Below, piece by piece: positions 26,602 to 35,396 of a stretch of DNA of 64,000 nt. A model generated the notes under the pieces. It made no database searches, had not been told where the DNA came from, and was given only the letters and a program-made list of their open reading frames with translations. The stretch covers positions 98,694 through 162,693 of the forward strand of contig SVNH01000005.1 in assembly GCA_015067005.1 (NCBI GenBank). The letters are read 5' to 3'. The stretch is from Ruminococcus flavefaciens (GTDB taxonomy: Bacteria; Bacillota; Clostridia; Oscillospirales; Ruminococcaceae). Within the stretch, counting starts at the first letter, position 1. Each line of letters begins with the position of its first letter. A program made the translations under genes and the position numbers.

Positions 26602-27063
26602 ATGGAAGGATTTCAAGGAGCAGTAAAAGCTATCTGTATAGCCTCAGCAGCTGTGTGTCTTATCGAAAGTCTGACTGCCGGAACACGTATGCAGAAGCAG
26701 ATGAAGTTCCTGCTTGATCTTGTTATGGCAGTTGTGATAATAAGTCCTTTTATAAGCGGAACAGCGGCTTTTGAGATGCCTGAGGTCAGCGGGAGCCGAT
26801 CCGTTGACACCAGCTATTCTATGCAACTCTATAACAGGACTCTCAGCCGGAAAACTGCACAGAACATTGGTGATGTGCTGTATTCCCAGCTTTCAGCGGC
26901 AGGGATAAACTGTGAAAAAATAGATGTTGAGGTTAATATTTCGCCGGATGGCAGCATATCTATTAGTAAGGTCATAGTCATTGCGGACGATAACGATTCC
27001 GCAGCCGACATTATAAAGAACTGTCTTGGTGACGATACGGAGGTAATAAATGGAGATACCTGA
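26602..27063 (+). CDS. spoIIIAF: Stage III sporulation protein AF
   Basis: 153 residues: two N-terminal membrane helices, then a soluble domain of ~95 residues with the ring-building-motif-like pattern seen in SpoIIIAF. Sequence conservation in this family is low, so the call rests mainly on layout and operon position. Overlaps spoIIIAG by 14 bases. Confidence 0.85.
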   Translation: MEGFQGAVKAICIASAAVCLIESLTAGTRMQKQMKFLLDLVMAVVIISPFISGTAAFEMPEVSGSRSVDTSYSMQLYNRTLSRKTAQNIGDVLYSQLSAAGINCEKIDVEVNISPDGSISISKVIVIADDNDSAADIIKNCLGDDTEVINGDT

Positions 27064-27571
27064 AAAGCTTGCAAATCTTAAAAAGGACAAGAAAATTATG
27101 ACCGCCGCCGCAGTTCTTTGTTTATGCGGACTTCTTCTTGTACTTCTTTCGTCTTTGACATCCGGCGGAAAAAAGGAAGTTCCTGATAACGTTGAATTCA
27201 GTACAGAGAGCGGGCAGGAGTATTGCTGCGCTACTGAACAGAGGCTTCAGAGCTTTCTCCGGAATATCGACGGTGCAGGTGAAGTGAGGGTATTCCTGAA
27301 GGTCGGAGGAGAACAGAGGTATGTTTATGCGACAGAGGGCAGAAAGAGTTCATCAGATAATAAAACAGAGGAGGAAGAGAAGTATGTACTTATAGGCGGC
27401 AGCAGCGGAAAAAACGCACTTATTGAGACAATAGACGCTCCTGAGATAGAGGGCGCAGTCATACTATGCAGCGGCGGGAATGATCCGGCAGTACGCGAGC
27501 GTATATACAAATCAGCAGCAGCGGCACTTGGCATATCTACATCAAAGATCTATGTAGCAAAACTCAAATGA
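27050..27571 (+). CDS. spoIIIAG: Stage III sporulation protein AG
   Basis: 173 residues with one membrane helix (~18-38). An EscJ/FliF-like soluble domain follows (LQSFLRNIDGAGEVRVFLKV ... EGAVILCSGGNDPAVRERIYKSAAAALGI) that forms the large ring on the mother-cell side of the channel. The acidic insert (SDNKTEEEEKY) between strands is usual. Confidence 0.92.
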   Translation: MEIPEKLANLKKDKKIMTAAAVLCLCGLLLVLLSSLTSGGKKEVPDNVEFSTESGQEYCCATEQRLQSFLRNIDGAGEVRVFLKVGGEQRYVYATEGRKSSSDNKTEEEEKYVLIGGSSGKNALIETIDAPEIEGAVILCSGGNDPAVRERIYKSAAAALGISTSKIYVAKLK

Positions 27572-27587
27572 GAAAGGGAGAAATTTT

Positions 27588-28139
27588 ATGAAAAAGCCAA
27601 CAATAATCATCGGAAAGAAGCAAATCATCATGACCTGTCTTACACTTATGCTTGCAGTAGCAGTATACATAAACTATGCGACAGCGCCGGCTTCAATGAC
27701 AAAAAGCGATAAGGACACACCTGTATCACAGGGAGACGACATCACGCATTACGGCGAAACAGAATTTGTGAATGCAGATGCCGCTGCGGCTTGCGATTAC
27801 TTTGCACAGGCAAGACTTGACAAAATGAACAACCGCGATGAAGCTGTCCAGACACTCCAGACTATCATCGGCGGCGGTGACCTTACTGAAGATGAAAAGG
27901 TAGTGAACGCTATCGACGCTGTTCAGGTATCCAAGCTTATCGAATCGGAAGGCACTATCGAATCACTTGTTCGCGCACAGGGATTCGAGGACTGTGTTGC
28001 TTACCTTGACGGCGAAACAGCTAAGGTCGTAGTCAAGACAGAGGGACTTGATAAATCGCAGGCAGCCTCGATAAAAGAGATAATTCTTGGCGAAACTGAA
28101 GTTCCGGCAGAAAATATAAGAATTTTTGAAGTAAAGTAG
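27588..28139 (+). CDS. spoIIIAH: Stage III sporulation protein AH
   Basis: 183 residues: one membrane helix (~13-32), a linker, then a YscJ-like domain (FAQARLDKMNNRDEAVQTLQ ... AENIRIFEVK). It pairs with forespore SpoIIQ (or GerM-type partners) across the intermembrane space. It ends the operon, and the next gene has its own promoter. Confidence 0.92.
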   Translation: MKKPTIIIGKKQIIMTCLTLMLAVAVYINYATAPASMTKSDKDTPVSQGDDITHYGETEFVNADAAAACDYFAQARLDKMNNRDEAVQTLQTIIGGGDLTEDEKVVNAIDAVQVSKLIESEGTIESLVRAQGFEDCVAYLDGETAKVVVKTEGLDKSQAASIKEIILGETEVPAENIRIFEVK

Positions 28140-28168
28140 TTGAATATTCTGAATTTTTTTGGTATAAT
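28140..28168 (+). promoter_or_regulatory. Sigma-A promoter of the asp23-nusB-dxs-recN superoperon
   Basis: TTGAAT, 17 bases, TATAAT. Start near 28175 gives a ~65-base leader with an 11-bp stem (GAGTGTAAATA/TATTTGCACTC, 28180-28214). It separates the housekeeping run from the sporulation operon. Confidence 0.8.
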
Positions 28169-28240
28169 ATAGAAGCGGGAGTGTAAATACACTTTTAGTT
28201 AAATATTTGCACTCAAATACTATGCTACCGGAGGTTCAAT

Positions 28241-28567
28241 ATGGAAGTTGTAAAGGAAGCAGTTAAAAGCAAACTTAAAATATCCGAAGATGTTATGATA
28301 ACCGTTGCAAAGCTTGCAGCGCTTGATGTCAAGGGCGTTGCAAGTCTTGCCGGTGAGATCAGCAAGCTGAAAAAGAACGGTCCTATCAAAATAAAGATGA
28401 TGGGCGATGTTGCGGCTATCGACATCAGTATCATTATCAAAAATACTGAAAAAGCCTGCGTTGTTGCACAGGACGTTCAGAGCGCAGTAAAGGAAAATGT
28501 TCAGAATATGACCGGCGTTGCGGTAGCAAGAGTTAATGTTACGATAAGCGGAGTGGTGTTTGAATGA
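28241..28567 (+). CDS. Asp23/Gls24 family envelope-associated protein
   Basis: 108 residues with the Asp23 pattern KISEDVMITVAKLAALDVKGV ... VQDVQSAVKENVQNMTGVAVARVNVTISGV. These proteins bind the cytoplasmic face of the membrane through partners and respond to envelope stress. Genes of this family typically sit just before nusB in Clostridia, as here. The stop overlaps the next start (ATGA). Confidence 0.9.
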   Translation: MEVVKEAVKSKLKISEDVMITVAKLAALDVKGVASLAGEISKLKKNGPIKIKMMGDVAAIDISIIIKNTEKACVVAQDVQSAVKENVQNMTGVAVARVNVTISGVVFE

Positions 28568-29007
28568 TACGCGGTTATGAAACATCTGATCTTTCCGGCG
28601 CAGCTGAAGTATTTAAAGAAACTTTCACCGCTCCTCCGTGGAAGGAAAAATGGAATTCTGAGAACGCCGAGCAAAGAGTATTTGAGCTAATGGACGCTCC
28701 TCAGTCTATGGGATATGTATGCGAAGAGGAAGGCAGAATAGTTGCGATAGTTCTCGGAAGAAAACTGACATATCTTCGCGGACCTGAATATGTAATTGAT
28801 GAATTCTGCGTTCTGCCGGAATTCCAGAATCAGGGCATAGGTACAGAAATGCTCGAATACATACGGGCTGATCTTATTCATCATGGTATTATTGCAATGG
28901 TGCTTCTTACAACAAAGGGGTATCCGAGTGAAAAATTCTATCTGAAAAACGGTTTTGAACAGAGTGAAGATATGATCTTCATGTATAATGTTTTTGATAA
29001 AATATAA
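28564..29007 (+). CDS. GNAT-family N-acetyltransferase
   Basis: 147 residues with the acetyl-CoA loop FQNQGIGTEMLEYI preceded by FCVLPE, and a C-terminal FYLKNGFEQSEDMI. The substrate is not predictable. Inserted between asp23 and nusB, with a 4-base overlap upstream. Confidence 0.88.
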   Translation: MIRGYETSDLSGAAEVFKETFTAPPWKEKWNSENAEQRVFELMDAPQSMGYVCEEEGRIVAIVLGRKLTYLRGPEYVIDEFCVLPEFQNQGIGTEMLEYIRADLIHHGIIAMVLLTTKGYPSEKFYLKNGFEQSEDMIFMYNVFDKI

Positions 29008-29018
29008 GGAGAGTTTAA

Positions 29019-29435
29019 ATGACAAGACGTGAAATAAGAGACAGCGCATTCAAGCTGGTTTTTGAGCAGCTTCTGCGCGATGATGATATTCAGGAACTCT
29101 ATGAGATCGCTGAGGAGATCGACGAGATAACTGTAAATGATGAGGTCAAGAAGATCGTTGAGGGCACTATCAGTCACGCTGAAGAGCTCGACGGCATCAT
29201 CTCAGGTTACAGCAAATCGAGAAGTATTTCCAGAATATCAAAGCTTAATCTTGCAATACTCAGGATCGCACTCTATGAGTCGATATACGATGACAATACC
29301 CCGATGAATGCGGCTATCAGCGAAGCTATCAAGCTTTCAATGACCTATACATACCAGGAGGATACTTCGTTTATCAACGGAGTTCTCGGCGCTTTCTCAC
29401 GCGACCGCAGCAAGGATAATACCGAAAATGAGTGA
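29019..29435 (+). CDS. nusB: Transcription antitermination factor NusB
   Basis: 138 residues: starts TRREIRDSAFKLVFEQLL and contains ISRISKLNLAILRIALYES and AISEAIKLSMTYT, the NusB helical core. It binds boxA RNA with NusE during rRNA transcription. RBS AAGGAG. Overlaps the next gene by 8 bases. Confidence 0.93.
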   Translation: MTRREIRDSAFKLVFEQLLRDDDIQELYEIAEEIDEITVNDEVKKIVEGTISHAEELDGIISGYSKSRSISRISKLNLAILRIALYESIYDDNTPMNAAISEAIKLSMTYTYQEDTSFINGVLGAFSRDRSKDNTENE

Positions 29436-30384
29436 TTTCCTCGGAGTTGATACAAGCAATTATACTACCTCCGTGGCTGTTTTTAACTGCGGGGAAAGAA
29501 GTATAACTCAGGAGAAGAGGCTTCTTCCGGTCAGGGAAGGTGAGCTTGGGCTGCGTCAGAGCGATGCGGTCTTTCACCATACTAAGCAGCTTCCGGAAAT
29601 GGTCGAGAAACTTGCGGAAAAGTACGGTGATCTCTCGCTTGAAGCAGTAGCTGCATCGGTACGTCCGCGAAATATCGAGGGCTCGTATATGCCGTGCTTT
29701 CTCTGCGGCGAGGGGCTTGGACGTTCACTTTCAACAGTGAACAAGCTGCCGTTTTACACAACCTCGCATCAGGTTGGACATATCCTTGCAGCGCTGTATT
29801 CAGCAGGAAAACTGCCGTATGTGAATGAGCGGTTCATTGCGTTCCACGTAAGCGGCGGAACTACCGATTGTCTTCTGTGTGAGCCGGACGATGATCTGAT
29901 AATCAAGGTCACAGAGATCGGAACTTCGCTTGATCTCAAAGCCGGACAGGCTGTTGACCGCTGCGGACTTATGCTTGGACTTCGCTTTCCCTGCGGTGCT
30001 GAGCTTGAAAAGCTTGCTGAACGATCAGACCAAAAGGTCAAGATCAGACCTGTCATCAAGGACGGAAACTGCTGCCTTTCCGGCGTTGAGAACAAATGCC
30101 GTCAGATGACAGAACGCGGGGCTTCACCGGAAGATACAGCGAGATTCTGCCTTGACTTCATAGGTGAGACTATCATCGCTATGACGCTTGCTGCTAAGGA
30201 AAAATGCGGAGATCTTCCGCTTGTTTTTGCAGGCGGAGTCATGTCCGATGCCATTATACGCAGAAGTGTGACAGAAAGGTTCACCGGAGCGTCTTTTGCC
30301 GCACCTGAGTTTTCCTGTGATAATGCAGCAGGTGTAGCGATATACGGCTGGCTGAAGCAAACAGGGGTGAAAAAATGCCTGTAA
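29428..30384 (+). CDS. TsaD/Kae1-like ASKHA protein (clostridial paralogue, peptidase M22-type)
   Basis: 318 residues. LGVDTSNYTTSVAVF is a phosphate-1-like motif, SHQVGHILAAL supplies the HxxxH metal pair, and FHVSGGTTDCLL and FAGGVMSDA complete the ASKHA nucleotide fold. It is related to TsaD (t6A synthesis) but diverges along its length and sits in the nusB-xseA run as a distinct clostridial paralogue. A true tsaD is expected elsewhere with tsaB/E. Role unknown; nucleotide binding is probable. Confidence 0.85.
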   Translation: MSDFLGVDTSNYTTSVAVFNCGERSITQEKRLLPVREGELGLRQSDAVFHHTKQLPEMVEKLAEKYGDLSLEAVAASVRPRNIEGSYMPCFLCGEGLGRSLSTVNKLPFYTTSHQVGHILAALYSAGKLPYVNERFIAFHVSGGTTDCLLCEPDDDLIIKVTEIGTSLDLKAGQAVDRCGLMLGLRFPCGAELEKLAERSDQKVKIRPVIKDGNCCLSGVENKCRQMTERGASPEDTARFCLDFIGETIIAMTLAAKEKCGDLPLVFAGGVMSDAIIRRSVTERFTGASFAAPEFSCDNAAGVAIYGWLKQTGVKKCL

Positions 30385-31565
30385 TTACGGTTTCACAGAT
30401 CAACAGATATTTAGGCTTCGTACTGAAGGGAGACAAGAACCTTCAGGGAATAATGATAAAAGGCGAGATCTCGAACTGCGTCCGCCATTATCGCAGCGGA
30501 CATATCTATTTCACACTCAAGGACGACAACAGCGCTGTAAAGGCGGTAATGTTTGCTCAGGCGGCTTCAAGGCTTAAATTCGAGCCCGAGGACGGTATGT
30601 CGGTGATAGTGAGCGGCAGTATCGGAGTTTACGAGCGCGACGGTGTTTATCAGATCTATGCAAATGATATAGTGCCGGACGGCGCGGGTGCTGTAAATGC
30701 GGCACTTGAACAGCTGAAAAAAAAGCTTGCTGCCGAGGGGATATTCGCTCAGGATCACAAGCGACCTTTGCCGCTTATGCCGCGTAAAATAGGCGTTGTC
30801 ACGTCGCTTGACGGAGCAGCTGTCAGGGATATTATAAACGTCCTTTCGAGGCGCTATCCGATCGGCAGCATTTATGCAGTAAATGCGCTTGTTCAGGGTG
30901 AGGGCGCACCTGATTCAGTGTGCAGGGGCATCCTTAAAGCTGAATCGGCAGGCTGTGACGTGATAATAGTCGGACGAGGCGGAGGTTCAAGCGAGGATCT
31001 TGGAGCGTTCAATACCGAAAAGGTAGCCTATGCGATATACAACTGTAAAGTTCCGGTTATTTCGGCAGTAGGTCATGAAACTGACTTCACTATCGCTGAC
31101 CTTGCAGCTGATATGAGAGCACCGACGCCGTCAGTAGCTGCTGAAATCGCAGCACCTTCGACGGACACGCTCTATGAACGCATAGATGCGCTGACAAGAC
31201 GTGCTGAAAATAGTGTGTCTGCAAGGCTTGAAAGGGCGAGAGACAGGCTTGCATCCTTGAATGTACGTCTTACAGGACAGTCTCCGGAAAACAGACTAAA
31301 GCTCAGCTCAAACCGGATAGAAAACTACACGGAGCGGAATAAACTGGCGTTTTCCCGCTATATAGAGCGTCTTGACAGCAAGCTGTGTCAGAATACAGCA
31401 CGGCTTGAAAGTCTGAGTCCGCTGAAAGTGCTTTCACGCGGATATTCGCTCGTTTACAGCGGCGATAAGCTGCTGGGCAGTTCGGAGGATATATCAGAAG
31501 GCGATCGTGTGAAGATAAGGTTCGGTGACGGCGGCGCGGAGGCTGAAATAATTGATAAATGGTGA
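30375..31565 (+). CDS. xseA: Exodeoxyribonuclease VII large subunit
   Basis: 396 residues: N-terminal OB fold (VSQINRYLGFVLKGD ... GHIYFTLKDDNSAVKAVMF), the catalytic region (VVTSLDGAAVRDIINVLSRR, GRGGGSSEDLGAFN, AVGHETDFTIADLAADMRAPTPS) and a C-terminal coiled coil. It degrades single-stranded DNA with XseB. Overlaps the preceding gene by 10 bases. Confidence 0.95.
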   Translation: MPVITVSQINRYLGFVLKGDKNLQGIMIKGEISNCVRHYRSGHIYFTLKDDNSAVKAVMFAQAASRLKFEPEDGMSVIVSGSIGVYERDGVYQIYANDIVPDGAGAVNAALEQLKKKLAAEGIFAQDHKRPLPLMPRKIGVVTSLDGAAVRDIINVLSRRYPIGSIYAVNALVQGEGAPDSVCRGILKAESAGCDVIIVGRGGGSSEDLGAFNTEKVAYAIYNCKVPVISAVGHETDFTIADLAADMRAPTPSVAAEIAAPSTDTLYERIDALTRRAENSVSARLERARDRLASLNVRLTGQSPENRLKLSSNRIENYTERNKLAFSRYIERLDSKLCQNTARLESLSPLKVLSRGYSLVYSGDKLLGSSEDISEGDRVKIRFGDGGAEAEIIDKW

Positions 31566-31569
31566 AATA

Positions 31570-31758
31570 ATGGAAGAAAAAGTAACTTTTGAGGAAAACC
31601 TCGAACGTCTTGGAAAAATAGTTTCTGAGCTTGAAAAAGGCGATATACCGCTCGAAAAGGCGGTTGAACTGTACGGTGAGGGCGTTAAGCTTTCGGCTAT
31701 GTGCAGAAAGCAGCTTGACGAGGCTCAAATAAAAATAGAGGAGGATAAGGGCGCGTGA
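31570..31758 (+). CDS. xseB: Exodeoxyribonuclease VII small subunit
   Basis: 62 residues, MEEKVTFEENLERLGKIVSE ... LEKAVELYGEGVKL. ATG 31570 is preferred over the track's 31552 because it gives the normal XseB N-terminus and avoids overlap with xseA. Several copies bind each XseA. Confidence 0.93.
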   Translation: MEEKVTFEENLERLGKIVSELEKGDIPLEKAVELYGEGVKLSAMCRKQLDEAQIKIEEDKGA

Positions 31759-31775
31759 GCGTCTGAAATTGAAAA

Positions 31776-32672
31776 ATGAACAGCAATTTTAAGGAAAAGC
31801 TCTCGGGATTTGCTAAAATAACTGAGGAGAACCTGAAAAAATATAACGTTCTTACTGAGGAGGCAATGCCTCAGAAGGACCTCATTGAAGCTATGAATTA
31901 TTCTCTCGAAGCAGGCGGAAAACGCATACGTCCGGTGCTTGTCTACGCATTCTGTGAGGCTTGCGGCGGAAATACTGAGTTGGCTGCTGCACCGGCTGCG
32001 GCTATCGAGATGATACATACCTGTTCGCTTATACATGATGATCTTCCGGCTATGGATAACGATGATTACCGCCGCGGAAAGCCTTCATGTCACAAGGCAT
32101 TCGGAGAAGCTATGGCTATTCTTGCCGGCGATGCGCTAACGGTACTTCCGTTTGCAGTTGTTGCAGATGACGATAAGCTTTCGGCAGATCAGAAGGTAGC
32201 GATCATCTCAAAGCTTGCACTCGCTGTCGGAAGAGACGGCATGATCGGCGGTCAGGTCATCGACATACAGAATGAAACACGCACAGATGTTGACGAGGCT
32301 AATCTCAGAAATATGTACCGCCACAAGACCGGCGAACTCATAGCTGTATCGTGTGCGATGGGATGTATCTCTGCCGGAGTTACAGATAATAATAAGATAA
32401 AAGCTGCAATGGATTACGGATATAAGCTCGGACTTGCCTTCCAGATAATTGACGATATACTTGATGTCACAAGCACTACGGAAGAACTTGGAAAGCCTGT
32501 CGGAAGCGATGAGGAACTCAACAAGACTACATTCGTTACGATACACGGTGTGGAGAAGGCTCGTGAGATCGCTGCGGGCATAACCGATGAGGCAATGCTT
32601 CTGCTTGAAACATTTGATAACAGCAGTTTCCTGAAAGAACTAACGGAAATGCTTTTAAAGAGGAAAAACTAA
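31776..32672 (+). CDS. ispA: Farnesyl diphosphate (geranyltransferase-type polyprenyl) synthase
   Basis: 298 residues with both aspartate-rich motifs: HDDLPAMDNDDYRRGKPS (first) and FQIIDDILDVT (second). It condenses IPP with allylic diphosphates to give C15 (possibly C20) units for undecaprenol and other isoprenoids. Directly followed by dxs, so two isoprenoid steps are co-expressed. Confidence 0.93.
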   Translation: MNSNFKEKLSGFAKITEENLKKYNVLTEEAMPQKDLIEAMNYSLEAGGKRIRPVLVYAFCEACGGNTELAAAPAAAIEMIHTCSLIHDDLPAMDNDDYRRGKPSCHKAFGEAMAILAGDALTVLPFAVVADDDKLSADQKVAIISKLALAVGRDGMIGGQVIDIQNETRTDVDEANLRNMYRHKTGELIAVSCAMGCISAGVTDNNKIKAAMDYGYKLGLAFQIIDDILDVTSTTEELGKPVGSDEELNKTTFVTIHGVEKAREIAAGITDEAMLLLETFDNSSFLKELTEMLLKRKN

Positions 32673-32716
32673 TGTAAGGAGCTGCGGAGAGTCAGAGCTT
32701 CTCCGTAACGTTAAAA

Positions 32717-34615
32717 ATGAAGGAAATTATTAATTCAGAGGACAAGGTCGCATTATCAGAGCTTGTTCTGCCTGATGATCTGAAAGACCTTTCGCTGAAG
32801 CAGTGCAAAGGTCTGTGCAGCGATATAAGAAAAATGCTGATCTCTACTGTTTCAAAGAACGGCGGACATCTTGCTTCAAACCTCGGTGTTGTCGAGCTGA
32901 CTATGGCTATCCACAGGAATTTTAATTCTCCTGAGGATAAGATAATCTGGGATGTCGGTCATCAGGCTTATACTCATAAAATACTTACCGGAAGAGCTGA
33001 TGAGTTCCCTACTCTTCGTCAGAAAAACGGTATTTCCGGATTTCCGAAGCCGGAAGAATCCGAGCATGATGTATTCATAAGCGGTCACAGCAGTACATCA
33101 GTTTCAGTAGCCTGCGGTATTGCAGAGGCTATGAAGCATCAGGGTAAGGATAACTATGCAGTCGCTGTTATCGGTGACGGTGCCATGACAGGCGGTATGT
33201 TCTATGAAGCTATGAACAACGGCGGCCGTGAAAAGGACAGGAATCTTATTGTAATTCTGAACGATAATAATATGTCAATCTCCAAAAGTGTAGGCGCTGT
33301 CTCAAGATACCTTACCTCGCTCAGAAATACTGAAAAATATATCCGCACAAAGAGGACTGTCGAGAAGGGGCTCGGTAAAATACCGCTCGTCGGTGACGGC
33401 GTTACCAAGGGTATCAAGTATGTCAAGGACTCGGTAAAGTATAAGATTCTTGAACAGAGCACCATGTTCGAGGACATGGGATTCATTTATCTCGGACCGG
33501 TAAACGGTCATAACCTTGAGGAACTTGAAGAGGTAATACACGTTGCAAAATCCTATCACAGACCTGTGTTCATACACGTCAAGACGCAGAAGGGAAAGGG
33601 TTACAGTCCTGCGGAGCAGAACCCCGGTGAATACCACGGTATCTCAAAATTTGATATTGCTACCGGCAATCCGGAGGTCTCAGCTGATGACAGCTATTCC
33701 ATAACGTTCGGCAAGGAGCTTGTTGAAATAGCAGAGAAGGATGAGCGCATATGTGCGATAACAGCTGCGATGAAATACGGTACAGGCTTGCAGTTCTTCC
33801 AGCACAGCTTCCCGGAGAGGTTCTATGATGTCGGCATCGCTGAACAACACGCTGTTACCTTTGCAGGCGGACTTGCATCAATGGGACAGATACCGGTATT
33901 TGCGGTTTATTCGACGTTCCTTCAGAGAGCCTACGACCAGCTTATCCATGATGTTGCGATAGGCGGACTTCATGTTGTTCTTTGCATTGACCGTGCAGGC
34001 ATAGTCGGTGAGGACGGTGAAACTCATCAGGGAATATTCGATGTTCCGATGCTTACATCTATCCCGAATACTGTCATCTATTCGCCGTCATGCTATGATG
34101 AACTGAAAATGTGCATGAACAAGGCGATATATACTGATAAAGGCATTGCTGCGGTACGCTATCCGCGCGGTGCTGAATCTGTTGATTTTGATAAGCATTA
34201 TCTCAGTACAGAACACCTTCTCGTAAGCAATAAGGATTCCTCAACGCTGATGATAGCTTATGGAAGGCTTTATAACGAGGTCTGTCTTGCGAACAGGAAG
34301 CTTGCAAAAGACGGCATAAAATGTGATGTTATGAAGCTTACAAAGATATATCCGCTGAATCTCAACATCATAAGAGAGATCGTGGACTATGACAGGATAG
34401 TATTCTTTGAAGAAGCTTACGGTGAGGGAAGCATCTCTGAAAAGATCGGAGATATGCTCGCCGAATACGGTTATAAAGGAAATTACAGCAGAAAAACTGC
34501 TGAGGGCTTTATAAAACAGGCATCCGTAAAACAGTGCTTTGAAGAGATAGGACTTTCAGCTGACAGAATATATCGTTATATCAGAACGGAGTGCAGTGAG
34601 AATGGCAAGGCTTGA
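32717..34615 (+). CDS. dxs: 1-deoxy-D-xylulose-5-phosphate synthase
   Basis: 632 residues, normal length. Thiamine diphosphate motif VIGDGAMTGGMFYEAMNN ... LIVILNDNNMSIS, HPE-like HDVFISGHSSTS near the start, and the transketolase pyrimidine region (YDVGIAEQHAVTFAGGLA). First step of the MEP pathway from pyruvate and glyceraldehyde 3-phosphate. The last 14 codons overlap the tlyA region by a few bases. Confidence 0.95.
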   Translation: MKEIINSEDKVALSELVLPDDLKDLSLKQCKGLCSDIRKMLISTVSKNGGHLASNLGVVELTMAIHRNFNSPEDKIIWDVGHQAYTHKILTGRADEFPTLRQKNGISGFPKPEESEHDVFISGHSSTSVSVACGIAEAMKHQGKDNYAVAVIGDGAMTGGMFYEAMNNGGREKDRNLIVILNDNNMSISKSVGAVSRYLTSLRNTEKYIRTKRTVEKGLGKIPLVGDGVTKGIKYVKDSVKYKILEQSTMFEDMGFIYLGPVNGHNLEELEEVIHVAKSYHRPVFIHVKTQKGKGYSPAEQNPGEYHGISKFDIATGNPEVSADDSYSITFGKELVEIAEKDERICAITAAMKYGTGLQFFQHSFPERFYDVGIAEQHAVTFAGGLASMGQIPVFAVYSTFLQRAYDQLIHDVAIGGLHVVLCIDRAGIVGEDGETHQGIFDVPMLTSIPNTVIYSPSCYDELKMCMNKAIYTDKGIAAVRYPRGAESVDFDKHYLSTEHLLVSNKDSSTLMIAYGRLYNEVCLANRKLAKDGIKCDVMKLTKIYPLNLNIIREIVDYDRIVFFEEAYGEGSISEKIGDMLAEYGYKGNYSRKTAEGFIKQASVKQCFEEIGLSADRIYRYIRTECSENGKA

Positions 34616-35387
34616 TGCAGAGCTTGTTTTGCGCGGCATTGCAAGAAGCCGGCAGAGAGCAAAGGAAATGATAGGATCAGGAAGCGTTACCGTAAACGGT
34701 AAAACTATTCTGAAAGCCTCTGCTGAGATCTCGCCTGAGGACGAAATAAAGTCATCAGAGCAGGAGATATATGTCGGACGCGGTGCGCTGAAGCTTGAAA
34801 AAGCTGCCGCTGAATTCGGACTTGAATTCAGTGGGAAGGTGTGTATCGACATCGGTGCTTCAACGGGCGGTTTCACCGATTATATGCTGAAAAACGGCGC
34901 TTCAAGGGTATATGCGGTCGATGTCGGACACGGACAGCTCGCAGAAAGTCTGTGTACTGATGACAGGGTAGTCAACATGGAAGGCACGGACATCCGCAAT
35001 GTTTCGGCAGAAAGCGTGTCCGGCGGCGCAGACTTCATATGCGCGGATGTTTCATTCATATCGCTGAAACTTATATTGCCTGAGATATACAGGCTTCTCA
35101 ACGACGGTGCGTGTGCAGCTGTACTTATAAAGCCGCAGTTTGAAGCCGGAAAGAGCGGCATCGGCAAGAACGGCATAGTCAAGGACAGAAAAGTTCATCT
35201 GCGTGTTCTCAGCGAAATAGACAGTGCAGCACAAGCCGCAGGATTCATTTGCGAAAAATACACCTATTCCCCTGTCAAAGGCGGAAGCGGTAATATAGAG
35301 TATCTCGTGAAGCTCCGACGTTCAGCCGGAGGTCCGGTGATACATGATTTCAGGGAACTTGTGAAAAGTGCCTTTGAAAAGCTTTAA
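34602..35387 (+). CDS. tlyA: TlyA-type 2'-O-rRNA methyltransferase (S4-FtsJ)
   Basis: 261 residues: an N-terminal S4 RNA-binding domain (ARSRQRAKEMIGSGSVTVNGK) and an FtsJ-like methyltransferase (VCIDIGASTGGFTDYML, DFICADVSFISLKLILP). The start is uncertain: GTG 34596 (track) lies 4 bases from GGAG, ATG 34602 lies 10 bases from it. ATG is chosen. The gene overlaps the end of dxs. TlyA homologues methylate ribosomal RNA and some are reported as hemolysins; ribosome modification is the likely role. Confidence 0.9.
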   Translation: MARLDAELVLRGIARSRQRAKEMIGSGSVTVNGKTILKASAEISPEDEIKSSEQEIYVGRGALKLEKAAAEFGLEFSGKVCIDIGASTGGFTDYMLKNGASRVYAVDVGHGQLAESLCTDDRVVNMEGTDIRNVSAESVSGGADFICADVSFISLKLILPEIYRLLNDGACAAVLIKPQFEAGKSGIGKNGIVKDRKVHLRVLSEIDSAAQAAGFICEKYTYSPVKGGSGNIEYLVKLRRSAGGPVIHDFRELVKSAFEKL

Positions 35388-35396
35388 GGAGTTCAT

